Assembly (NCBI RefSeq): GCF_020982545.1
Contig: NZ_JAJKLK010000008.1
Location: 372,001-436,000, forward strand
Source of the DNA: Streptomyces sp. MNU76
GTDB taxonomy: Bacteria; Actinomycetota; Actinomycetes; Streptomycetales; Streptomycetaceae
Direction of reading: 5' to 3'
Length of the DNA: 64,000 bases
The position numbers and the translations under genes were made by a program. Of the stretch, positions 7,805 to 15,265 are shown piece by piece (positions within the stretch are counted from its first letter, which is position 1; each line of letters starts with the position of its first letter). The notes below the pieces were generated by a model. It had not been told where the DNA came from. It did not search any database and worked only from the letters and a program-made list of their open reading frames with translations.

Positions 7805-8553
7805 CTGCGCCTCCGGGAACGTTGGGTGGCGGCCGCTCCGAACGCGGTGAACAGCGACTTGGAGACCGGGTCGGAGGAGGCATACCACTCGGGATGCCAC
7901 TGCACGGCGAGGGCGAGGGAGGGGGCGTCCGCCACCGAGACCGCCTCGACGACGCCGTCGGCGGTCGCCGCCTCGAGCCTGAGTCCCGGCGCGAGACGGT
8001 CGATCGCCTGCTGGTGCAAGGAGTTGACCCGTACGGTGTCCTGCCCGACGATCTCGCGCAGCAGACCGCCGGGGGTCACCGCGATGTCGTGCGCGGGAAG
8101 GTACTGCTCGTCTCGGGACAGGCTCAGATCCTCGCGGTGCCCCGCGCCGATCGGCAGCGAGCCGATGTCCCGCAGAGTCCCGCCGTACGCCACGTTCAGC
8201 TCCTGGAGCCCGCGGCAGACGCCGAGGATGGGCAGGCCGGCGCCGATCGCCAGGGGGAGCAGCGCCAGGGCCAGCTCGTCCCGCTCGGGTGCGCGCGGGC
8301 CAGGCTCGGGCGGGCTGCCGTACCGCTCTGGCGCCACATTGGACTCGTGGCCGCCCAGAACGATCCCGTCGAAGCGGTCGAGCACCGACGGCAGCCAGGC
8401 GGCGGGCCCCTGCACCAGGGCGACCGCGCAGCCGGAGACGTCCTCCAGCGCCGACACGTAGACCTGACGGACCGCCGCGTGCGGGACGCCGTCGATGTCC
8501 TCGGTGACGCAGGCGAGCGCGACCAAGGGCGTGCTCGTGTCCGGTGCGCTCAT
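7801..8553 (-). CDS. Class I glutamine amidotransferase-like gamma-glutamyl hydrolase (peptidase C26)
   Basis: A 250-residue protein of the C26/PuuD family. It has GIVLGGHESNV, the nucleophile elbow GVCRGLQELNV (catalytic Cys), and the C-terminal QWHPEWY with the catalytic His and Glu. Family members hydrolyse gamma-glutamyl amides, for example gamma-glutamyl-GABA. Both ends overlap neighbouring genes by 4 bases (ATGA). In this operon it may remove a gamma-glutamyl protecting group from an amine-bearing intermediate, but no glutamylating ligase is visible in the window. That role is inference; the family assignment is firm. Confidence 0.88.
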   Translation of the reverse strand: MSAPDTSTPLVALACVTEDIDGVPHAAVRQVYVSALEDVSGCAVALVQGPAAWLPSVLDRFDGIVLGGHESNVAPERYGSPPEPGPRAPERDELALALLPLAIGAGLPILGVCRGLQELNVAYGGTLRDIGSLPIGAGHREDLSLSRDEQYLPAHDIAVTPGGLLREIVGQDTVRVNSLHQQAIDRLAPGLRLEAATADGVVEAVSVADAPSLALAVQWHPEWYASSDPVSKSLFTAFGAAATQRSRRRR

Positions 8554-9884
8554 ATCGCCTTCAGCGCTTGGTCGAGGTCGGCGAGCAGGTCGTCGATGTG
8601 TTCCACGCCGACTGCGAGCCGGATCGACCCCTGTGTGACGCCGGCGGCGATCTGCTCCGCCTCGGGGAGTTGGGCGTGGGTGGTGGAGGCGGGGTGGGTG
8701 GCCATGGACCGCACGTCTCCGATGTTGGTGACGTGCGAGATCAGCCGGAGCGCCTCGATGAACCGGCTGCCGGCTTCCCGGCCGCCCTTGACCTCGAACT
8801 GCACCAGCGGGCCGGTGTTGCCGCGGAGATAGCGGCGTACACGCTCGCCCTCTTCGCCGCCGACGAGGGCGGGGTGGATGACCTGGTCGACGAGCGGATG
8901 GCCGTGCAGGAAGGCGGCCACCTTGGCGGAGTTCTCGCCGTGCACCCGCATCCGCAGCGGAAGCGTCTCCAGCCCCTGGAGCAGCAGGAAGGCGTTGAAT
9001 GGGCTCAGGCAGGGCCCGAGGTCGCGCAGCAGCGTCTCGCGGGCCTTCAGCAGATAGCTGCTGCGGCCGAGCGCGCCGCTGAGCTCCTTGCCGGTACGCG
9101 TCCACACGACGTCGCCGTGCGCCGGGTCGGGCGTGGTCATCAGCGGATGGCGGTCGGCGTGCCGCTCCCAGTCGAAGGTTCCGCCGTCGACGATCAGCCC
9201 GCCGAGGCTGGAGCCGTGTCCTCCGATGTACTTGGTGGCGGAGTACGCCAGGATGTGCGCGCCGAGCTCGATGGGGCGCAGGACATACGGCAGCATCGTG
9301 TTGTCGAGGACCAGCGGCAGGCCGTGGGACTCGGCGACCTGGGCGACCTCCTCGATGGGGAAGAGCCGCAGGCGGGGGTTGGGCAGGGTCTCGCCGAAGT
9401 AGCAGCGGGTGCGCTCGTCGGTCGCGGCGGCGAAGTTCGCCGGGTTCTCGGGGCTGACGAACCGCGTCTCGATCCCGAAGCGGGCGAAGGTGTTCGCCAG
9501 CAGGTTCCAGGTACCGCCGTAGAGCTCGTTGGAGCTGACGATGTTGTCGCCGGCCTGGCAGATGTTGAGCAGGGCGAGGCTGACGGCGGCCTGCCCGGAG
9601 GCGACGGCAAGCGCGGCGGCCGCGCCGTCGACCGCGGCCATGCGCTCTTCGAGCACGTCGCAGGTCGGGTTGTTGAGCCGGGTGTAAGCCTGCCCGTCCT
9701 GGATCAGGTCGAAGATGCCCGCGGCGACAGCCGTGCTGGGCAGCTCGTACGCGGCGGTCTGGAAGATCGGGGTCACCATGGGTGGGGTGATGCCCAGCCG
9801 TGCCTGCGAGCCGCCGTGTACGACGGCCGACTCGGGCCTGGTGAACTCCTTGGCTGCGAGAGCCTTGTGGTCAGGCTGCGACAT
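8550..9884 (-). CDS. O-acetylhomoserine sulfhydrylase-like PLP enzyme (MetY/RtxA C-terminal type)
   Basis: A 444-residue Cys/Met-metabolism PLP enzyme. It shows TPIFQTAAYELPS, the YTRLNNPT phosphate-binding region, an LVLDNTMLPY aspartate, and the PLP lysine in SATKYIGGHG (Lys about 218). Length and the long insert after the lysine fit O-acetylhomoserine sulfhydrylases, which replace the acetyl group of O-acetylhomoserine. In rhizobitoxine biosynthesis a homologous domain of RtxA joins an alcohol (serinol) rather than sulfide to the homoserine unit. Here the gene lies between a desaturase and a MetX, overlapping the desaturase by 14 bases, so an O-nucleophile is plausible. An ordinary methionine-pathway MetY remains the alternative. 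Confidence 0.88.
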   Translation of the reverse strand: MSQPDHKALAAKEFTRPESAVVHGGSQARLGITPPMVTPIFQTAAYELPSTAVAAGIFDLIQDGQAYTRLNNPTCDVLEERMAAVDGAAAALAVASGQAAVSLALLNICQAGDNIVSSNELYGGTWNLLANTFARFGIETRFVSPENPANFAAATDERTRCYFGETLPNPRLRLFPIEEVAQVAESHGLPLVLDNTMLPYVLRPIELGAHILAYSATKYIGGHGSSLGGLIVDGGTFDWERHADRHPLMTTPDPAHGDVVWTRTGKELSGALGRSSYLLKARETLLRDLGPCLSPFNAFLLLQGLETLPLRMRVHGENSAKVAAFLHGHPLVDQVIHPALVGGEEGERVRRYLRGNTGPLVQFEVKGGREAGSRFIEALRLISHVTNIGDVRSMATHPASTTHAQLPEAEQIAAGVTQGSIRLAVGVEHIDDLLADLDQALKAI

Positions 9885-10962
9885 CGCGCCCCTCTTGGAT
9901 CCGGTTCTCGGGCGTGGCTTCTTGGTTGGGCGTCATGGAGCGGACGATCGCCGACATGGTGCTGGGCTGCCCCTCGGGCCCGCGGTGGAACAGCCCGCCG
10001 AGCGCCTGGTCGACGGCGGCGTAGTTCGGGTCCCGAAGCCGAATCTTGCGCGTCTTGTGCAGGTTCCAGAACGGGGTGCGGGGGTCCAGGTGGTGCTCCA
10101 GGTGGTAGTTGTCGTTGTGAATGCCGGTCAGGAACTTCTCCCAGCTGCGGCTCTTGCGGTTGCGCGTCATGTACAGATCGATGTTCGAGTCGCGCACCAG
10201 CGGTGTGTGCTCGGAGAGTTCGATGTACCAGCCGAGGATTTGGAAGCTCGTGAGGTACGGAACCACCCAGAACAGAAGAAGCCCCAGCAGCCACCCGCCG
10301 TACCAGGCGAGCCCGACGACAAGAGCCCAGAACAGCCAGAACCCAGCCCGGTCCATCGCCCGCTTGCGCCGCTGCACGGGCGAGGAGACCTCGGCTCGCT
10401 TCTCGACGCCCTTGAGGACGCGGTAGCGGTTGCGCACGAGATAGCGCAGATAGGCCCAGGTCTGCGTGCCCAGCAGTGGGAAGATGACGACCCGCCGCAC
10501 GTAGTCGGCCGTGGCCGACTGCCGATACGCGCCCTGCTCGATGAAGAACCGCAGATCGGGGTCGCCGTCCGGGCTACCGAGCTTGGGGTGGTGGGTGAAG
10601 ACGTGGGAGACCTTGTAGGCGTAGTGCTGCTGGAAGATCGGATACGCGGTCAGCAGTGTTCCGGCGAACATCTGGAGCCGCTTGTCGGCGACGCCCACAC
10701 CGTGCGCGCAGTCGTGCAGCAGGGTGGACAGCCCTCGCTGCCGGGCCCCGATGACGAGGACGGCGAGCGGATACAGCCAGTAGGAGCCGTAGACGCAGGA
10801 AAGGACACAGAGCACCATCCAGAACGCGTCCTCGGCCCAGGCGACGAAGACATGCCAGTTGTCAGCCCGGTTGAGTTCGTTGAGTTCTTGCTGGACATCG
10901 GAAGGGAATCTGTACATCCGGTAGCGCCGGCCGTCGTACGCCCATGCGTCGCCAGTGCTCAA
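9871..10962 (-). CDS. Membrane fatty-acid-desaturase-like enzyme (RtxC-type candidate)
   Basis: A 363-residue membrane diiron desaturase. The histidine boxes are HDCAH (residues 83-87), HVFTHH (120-125) and HNDNYHLEHH near residue 285, with hydrophobic segments between. The start is TTG at 10962, preceded by GAGGAG at a 6-base spacing. It is the first gene of the operon. Fatty acid desaturases are the family norm, but RtxC, which desaturates dihydrorhizobitoxine to rhizobitoxine, belongs to the same superfamily. Co-transcription with O-acetylhomoserine enzymes makes an amino-acid enol-ether desaturase more likely here than a lipid enzyme. The substrate is inferred. Confidence 0.85.
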   Translation of the reverse strand: MSTGDAWAYDGRRYRMYRFPSDVQQELNELNRADNWHVFVAWAEDAFWMVLCVLSCVYGSYWLYPLAVLVIGARQRGLSTLLHDCAHGVGVADKRLQMFAGTLLTAYPIFQQHYAYKVSHVFTHHPKLGSPDGDPDLRFFIEQGAYRQSATADYVRRVVIFPLLGTQTWAYLRYLVRNRYRVLKGVEKRAEVSSPVQRRKRAMDRAGFWLFWALVVGLAWYGGWLLGLLLFWVVPYLTSFQILGWYIELSEHTPLVRDSNIDLYMTRNRKSRSWEKFLTGIHNDNYHLEHHLDPRTPFWNLHKTRKIRLRDPNYAAVDQALGGLFHRGPEGQPSTMSAIVRSMTPNQEATPENRIQEGRDVAA

Positions 10963-11186
10963 CTACTACTCCTCGTGCCCCGGTCCGGCAGGAACTGTCG
11001 TGCTGAGCTGCAGTGCTGTCGTGCAACCGTGCGAGTCTGGTGACAGGAGCCAGCACAGGGCAATAGAGTTTTGAGACAGTAGTGAAATCGCCGACGCCTC
11101 TCACCTCGAGTCGTCGTGAGCGAATCGGGTGCCTTCGAGCGTTCGCGTGGCGGCCTCCACACGGGGGCCGTGCCAGTCCAGGCACG
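10963..11186 (-). promoter_or_regulatory. Upstream region of the desaturase operon
   Basis: This 224-base stretch between the TTG start and the right-hand IS6 copy must hold the operon promoter. A locally AT-rich patch at about 11064-11095 (reading CACTACTGTCTCAAAACTCT on the minus strand) is the likeliest promoter position. I could not identify clear -35 and -10 boxes. The ribosome site GAGGAG is at 10969-10974. The IS6 copy ends at 11187, so regulatory genes once upstream may have been displaced. Confidence 0.4.
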
Positions 11187-12049
11187 GGCGCTGTCACGTT
11201 GTTGGGTGGGTAGGTGTCTGATGGTGCGTCGTGGCGTGGTGGAGCCCGGTTTCGGGCTGTGCTCGGGCCGTGGTGGAGGGGTAGGCGGCGCTGGTGATCT
11301 GTTCCCAGATGGCGAAGCGGACGGTCATCTCGGCTCGGTAGTGGTGTGCGGACAGCCGGTGGCGTCGGGGGCGGAAGTGGGGTGAGATGCCGCTGAACGC
11401 GGCCAGGAACCGCTGGGCTGCGCCGGTGCTGCGGAAGCCTTTCATCGCTCGTTCGCGCTGCCTTGTTGGCTGGTGGCTGTTCTCCGCCCGGTTGTTCAGC
11501 CCCTTGTGGGAGCGGTGCTCGACGGAGGGCATGACCTCGCGGTGGGCCGCGCCGTAGGAGCGGAGCTTGTCGGTGACGATCACCCGCGGCACCGTGCGGG
11601 TCTTCTTCATCAGCCTGCGCAAGAAGTGCCTGGCCGCGGCTTTGTCCCGGCGGCTCTGTACCAGGATGTCCAGGACGTTGCCGTCCTGGTCGACCGCCCG
11701 CCACAGATACTTCTGTTCCCCATTGATCTTGATGAAGACCTCGTCCAAGTGCCACTTGTCACCAGGTCGGGGCCGGCGGCGGCGCAGCGAATCGGCGTAC
11801 CGCTGCCCGAACTTGGCGCACCAGCGGCGCACCGTCTCGTACGAGACGACGATCCCCCGCTCGAGCATCAGCTCCTCGACCTCGCGGAAGCTGAGGGGGA
11901 AGCGGTGGTACAGCCACACGCAGTGGGAGATGACCTCGACCGGGTATCGGTGCCCCTTGTACGACGGAGCCACGGCCCCCACGGAACAGCCCCCTCCAAC
12001 ACGATCAACCAGAAGATCATCCCACCCGCTCAGCCAACGTGACAGCGCC
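11187..12049 (-). mobile_element. IS6-family element, copy 1 of 3
   Basis: 863 bp bounded by the inverted repeat GGCGCTGTCACGTTG (left) and its complement ending at 12049. The same length and ends recur at 13999-14861 and 23547-24409. The 8-base flanks (CAGGCACG left, TTCACTCC right) do not match, so the expected IS6-type target duplication is missing. This copy probably marks a rearrangement junction. Confidence 0.9.
11194..11982 (-). CDS. IS6-family transposase, copy 1
   Basis: A 262-residue DDE transposase. GTG at 11982 is chosen as start because it lies inside the element and follows GGAGGGGG; an open frame continues upstream past the terminal repeat into flanking DNA. The catalytic residues are visible in DKWHLDEVFIKI, VTDKLRSYGAA and NNRAENSHQPTRQRERAM. 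The N-terminal YPVEVISHCVWLYHRFPLS and HTH segment are typical of IS6/IS26-like enzymes. The frame is intact and nearly identical to copy 2, differing mainly at the LMKKTRTVPRV segment. Confidence 0.93.
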   Translation of the reverse strand: MGAVAPSYKGHRYPVEVISHCVWLYHRFPLSFREVEELMLERGIVVSYETVRRWCAKFGQRYADSLRRRRPRPGDKWHLDEVFIKINGEQKYLWRAVDQDGNVLDILVQSRRDKAAARHFLRRLMKKTRTVPRVIVTDKLRSYGAAHREVMPSVEHRSHKGLNNRAENSHQPTRQRERAMKGFRSTGAAQRFLAAFSGISPHFRPRRHRLSAHHYRAEMTVRFAIWEQITSAAYPSTTARAQPETGLHHATTHHQTPTHPTT

Positions 12050-12209
12050 TTCACTCCTTCATGTGTACGTACGGTTCTTGACCTGAGGTTCCCCCGAGAT
12101 GCGGAGGATGGTGACAGAGGGTCAGATGGTTCTCATGAGAGGAACATCGACCATGAGTGGGCCCCAATGATGGTGTTTGACCACACCAGCAGGGCCGCTT
12201 GGGCCAGTG

Positions 12210-13295
12210 TCAAGGGGTGGCGGAGCGACCGACGGCCCGCCAGCCGGCCATCACCAGGGTGGTTGTGCCGGAGATGAAGATCAGGTTGCCGAGCAGGTCC
12301 AGCCACAGTGGGACCTCGACCAGCGACCGCTGCGCCACGGCGAAAGCCAGGTGGGGCACCAGTGCGCCGGCGGCCAGGGCGAGGCGGTGGCGTGGCGACC
12401 AGCCGGGGCGGGCCGACCATCGTCTGACCGCTGTCACGCCCCAGGCGACGAGGACCAGGTAGACCGTCACCACCGCCGGCGCGGGCCCGACCTGGGCGGC
12501 GCCAGCGACGAAGAGGAGCGTGGCGCTCACCGCAGCTGCGGCGGCCCGTTGAGGCGTGGGCGCCGCCCCGGCGGGAACCACGGGCCGACCGGAGGCAGCG
12601 AGCTCGGGTGGCGCCGCGGGAGGGGCAGCGCCGTCACCTGCGGCTCGGGACGGACGGCGCGGCGTGCGAGCCAGCCACCCGGCGAGCGCGAAAAGTGCCG
12701 TCACCGCCACCGCGGCGCCGGCCAGGTGTGCGGACGACGGCACGAAGTCGTCCTCGGACAAGGTGATACCGGCCGTCGCCGCTCCGCCCAGGCCGATGGC
12801 CAGCACGGCCCAGGCAAGGCCGCGGGGGGTGAGCCAGGGCCGATCGGCGAGGTCGCCGCCCAGGGCCTCCACCAGAGCGATGGGCACGCAGATGCTCCAC
12901 ACGGCGTGGAGCAGTACGACGAACGTCGTCCACCACGACCCGATACCGAGCGCCGGGATCCACCCGAAGTCGAGCAGCCGCAGGTCAGCATAGTCGGGGT
13001 TGAACAGCGAGAAGCTGATGAACGACTCCTCGACCACGCCGTAGGCCAAGCCCAGAGTGAAGATGACCGGCCAGGGCCGCGCGGAGCGACGGCCCAAGTC
13101 GCGGATGAACACGGCGGCGCCGCCGTACAGGGGCGCGTAGATCACCAGCAGCCATACGTAGATGACTGGCAAGTTGCCCGAGGCGAACTCGGCCACCAGC
13201 GGCGCCGTGGCCACCAGCGCCCAGGCGAGACGACGGCGCCGTCGGCGGTCGGGCGTGCCGGCCCGCGGCACCTCGGCTGGCGTCACCCCCGCCAC
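12210..13295 (-). CDS. Multi-pass membrane protein of unknown function
   Basis: A 361-residue protein with roughly eight hydrophobic segments and a basic N-terminus (DRRRRRRLAW). An acidic pair in LAYGVVEESFISFSLFNP recalls, but does not prove, the glutamate motif of CPBP-type intramembrane proteases. It starts with GTG overlapping the upstream membrane-protein gene and belongs to a three-gene operon led by an XRE regulator. A polar, alanine/proline-rich loop separates the two membrane halves. I do not recognise a specific function. Bases 12050-12209 between its stop and the IS6 copy contain nothing I can identify. Confidence 0.7.
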   Translation of the reverse strand: MAGVTPAEVPRAGTPDRRRRRRLAWALVATAPLVAEFASGNLPVIYVWLLVIYAPLYGGAAVFIRDLGRRSARPWPVIFTLGLAYGVVEESFISFSLFNPDYADLRLLDFGWIPALGIGSWWTTFVVLLHAVWSICVPIALVEALGGDLADRPWLTPRGLAWAVLAIGLGGAATAGITLSEDDFVPSSAHLAGAAVAVTALFALAGWLARTPRRPSRAAGDGAAPPAAPPELAASGRPVVPAGAAPTPQRAAAAAVSATLLFVAGAAQVGPAPAVVTVYLVLVAWGVTAVRRWSARPGWSPRHRLALAAGALVPHLAFAVAQRSLVEVPLWLDLLGNLIFISGTTTLVMAGWRAVGRSATP

Positions 13296-13675
13296 GAGCT
13301 GACCACGCCAGCGCCGACGAACACGCCCGCGAACAGCACGGTGAGGGCGAGCAGTGTCCCGTCGGGCTCACCCCGGGCCACACTGACCAGGTACCACCCG
13401 GTGACGACCAGGCCGAGAACGCCACCGGCTACCGACAACGAGCGCATGTACAGAGCGCGGTTGCGCTCGTCGCCGGCGCCCCCGACGGCCCGGATGGCGT
13501 CAATGCGGCGGCGGCCCAGCGCCAGGGCAAGGGCGAAGACCAGCATGCTCGTACCGGCCAGCAACCCGGCCACCAGCCCCTGGCCTAATCCGAAAGCCAG
13601 CCCTGACGCGACGGCGATGCCCAGGTACCAGGCCATGTCGGCCCGCCACGCCGTCACGGGATCTACGTCCATCAT
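13283..13675 (-). CDS. Small four-helix membrane protein
   Basis: A 130-residue protein with about four membrane segments (WYLGIAVASGLAFGLGQGLV and following). It has a short cytoplasmic loop, GAGDERNRALYMRS, of the kind seen in DUF2178-like membrane proteins that accompany XRE regulators. Its ATG overlaps the stop of the XRE gene, and its own end overlaps the start of the next membrane protein. It is thus the middle gene of a compact regulator/membrane-protein operon. The function is unknown. Confidence 0.7.
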   Translation of the reverse strand: MMDVDPVTAWRADMAWYLGIAVASGLAFGLGQGLVAGLLAGTSMLVFALALALGRRRIDAIRAVGGAGDERNRALYMRSLSVAGGVLGLVVTGWYLVSVARGEPDGTLLALTVLFAGVFVGAGVVSSWRG

Positions 13676-13878
13676 TACGCGTCACCTTCGCTCGGTGTGA
13701 ACAGCTGCTCGATGACCGTGCCGAAGAAGCCGGCCAGCGCGAACGCGAGCGGGAGCGAGGGGAGATAGCGCCCGGTCTCGATGGCGTTGATGGTCTGCCG
13801 CGACACACCCACGGCCTCAGCCAGCTCGGCCTGAGAGATCCGTCGCTCGAGTCGGTACTCCCGCACATGGTTTCGCAC
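13675..13878 (-). CDS. XRE-family transcriptional regulator
   Basis: A 67-residue single-domain helix-turn-helix protein (VREYRLERRISQAELAEAVG, then VSRQTINAIETGRYLPSL). It is similar in size and sequence to the small XRE repressors that control short membrane-protein operons. GTG at 13878 is chosen as start because the DNA just upstream (13881-13926) is filled by two operator-like palindromes. A longer frame to 13914 would have to be encoded through them. It probably represses its own operon. Confidence 0.85.
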   Translation of the reverse strand: MRNHVREYRLERRISQAELAEAVGVSRQTINAIETGRYLPSLPLAFALAGFFGTVIEQLFTPSEGDA

Positions 13879-13880
13879 GG

Positions 13881-13926
13881 TGACAAGTTTCCTTGTCACA
13901 CCAGTGAATGTCAAGGAAACTTGTCA
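13881..13926. promoter_or_regulatory. Twin palindromic operators for the XRE operon
   Basis: Two 18-base near-palindromes, TGACAAGTTTCCTTGTCA (13881-13898) and TGTCAAGGAAACTTGTCA (13909-13926), each of the form TGWCAAG-N4-CTTGTCA. They are also arranged as one larger inverted repeat of 17 bases around a 16-base spacer. They start 3 bases from the XRE start codon and overlap where its promoter must lie, so autoregulation is the simplest reading. Confidence 0.75.
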
Positions 13927-13998
13927 CCTTCTTGACGTCACGGCCCGCTCGGACCTCGTTCAGCCACAGGCTGATCACGGGTATGAGGTTGAATCCCA

Positions 13999-14861
13999 GG
14001 CGCTGTCACGTTGGCTGAGCGGGTGGGATGATCTTCTGGTTGATCGTGTTGGAGGGGGCTGTTCCGTGGGGGCCGTGGCTCCGTCGTACAAGGGGCACCG
14101 ATACCCGGTCGAGGTCATCTCCCACTGCGTGTGGCTGTACCACCGCTTCCCCCTCAGCTTCCGCGAGGTCGAGGAGCTGATGCTCGAGCGGGGGATCGTC
14201 GTCTCGTACGAGACGGTGCGCCGCTGGTGCGCCAAGTTCGGGCAGCGGTACGCCGATTCGCTGCGCCGCCGCCGGCCCCGACCTGGTGACAAGTGGCACT
14301 TGGACGAGGTCTTCATCAAGATCAATGGGGAACAGAAGTATCTGTGGCGGGTGGTCGACCAGGACGGCAACGTCCTGGACATCCTGGTACAGAGCCGCCG
14401 GGACAAAGCCGCGGCCAGGCACTTCTTGCGCCGCCTGCTGAAGAACACGGGTGCGGTGCCGCGGGTGATCGTCACCGACAAGCTCCGCTCCTACGGCGCG
14501 GCCCACCGCGAGGTCATGCCCTCCGTCGAGCACCGCTCCCACAAGGGGCTGAACAACCGGGCGGAGAACAGCCACCAGCCAACAAGGCAGCGCGAACGAG
14601 CGATGAAAGGCTTCCGCAGCACCGGCGCAGCCCAGCGGTTCCTGGCCGCGTTCAGCGGCATCTCACCCCACTTCCGCCCCCGACGCCACCGGCTGTCCGC
14701 ACACCACTACCGAGCCGAGATGACCGTCCGCTTCGCCATCTGGGAACAGATCACCAGCGCCGCCTACCCCTCCACCACGGCCCGAGCACAGCCCGAAACC
14801 GGGCTCCACCACGCCACGACGCACCATCAGACACCTACCCACCCAACAACGTGACAGCGCC
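13999..14861 (+). mobile_element. IS6-family element, copy 2 of 3
   Basis: 863 bp with the same GGCGCTGTCACGTTG inverted ends as copy 1 but in the opposite orientation. The flanks GAATCCCA and GCCGTCGG show no target duplication. On the right it cuts off the 3' end of an IS5-family transposase gene. Together with copy 1 it encloses the XRE/membrane-protein operon as an inverted pair. Confidence 0.9.
14066..14854 (+). CDS. IS6-family transposase, copy 2
   Basis: A 262-residue DDE transposase, from GTG 14066 behind GGAGGGGG. Catalytic residues are in DKWHLDEVFIKI, VTDKLRSYGAA and NNRAENSHQPTRQ. It differs from copy 1 at a few positions (RVVDQDG; LLKNTGAVPRV). The frame is intact. An open frame runs upstream through the terminal repeat into the flank, but that part lies outside the element. 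Confidence 0.93.
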   Translation: MGAVAPSYKGHRYPVEVISHCVWLYHRFPLSFREVEELMLERGIVVSYETVRRWCAKFGQRYADSLRRRRPRPGDKWHLDEVFIKINGEQKYLWRVVDQDGNVLDILVQSRRDKAAARHFLRRLLKNTGAVPRVIVTDKLRSYGAAHREVMPSVEHRSHKGLNNRAENSHQPTRQRERAMKGFRSTGAAQRFLAAFSGISPHFRPRRHRLSAHHYRAEMTVRFAIWEQITSAAYPSTTARAQPETGLHHATTHHQTPTHPTT

Positions 14862-15265
14862 GCCGTCGGCCCACACCAGCGTGATCTTGCGGAACCGGGT
14901 TCGCAGGCGGGGCAGCATGACGCGGGCGGCCTGGCGGTCGGTGACGTCGGCGGCACACACCAGCACCACCAGCAGCAGGCCCAGGCAGTCCGTGATGACG
15001 TGTCGGCGCCTTCCGTTGATCTTCTTGCCGCCGTCATAACCGCGCGTGGCGGCGGGCACCGAGGCGGCGCCCTTGACCGACTGGGAGTCGATGACCGCAG
15101 CGGTCGGCTCCTGATCTCGGCCCTCGGGCCTCGCGGGCCCGGCCGCGCAGCCGGTCGTGGAACTCCTTGACCAGGCCGTGCTCCCGCCACCTGCGGAAGA
15201 AGGCGTACACCCGGTCCCAGGCAGGGAGGTCGGCGGGCATGGAGCGCCACTTGATGCCGTTGTCG

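Noticed and set aside
12001..12054. Upstream start of the IS6 transposase in the flanking DNA (frame open past the terminal repeat)
   Set aside because: The same frame is open outward in all three copies but the flanks differ, so the conserved GTG inside the element behind GGAGG is the better start.
12062..12080. CGTACGGTTC resembling the end of a group II intron domain V
   Set aside because: Only about 10 bases match, there is no folded domain V around it, and no intron-encoded reverse transcriptase is nearby.
11187..14861. A standard composite transposon made of IS6 copies 1 and 2
   Set aside because: No target duplication flanks the outer ends, and the outer neighbours are truncated sequences, so independent movement of the unit is not supported.
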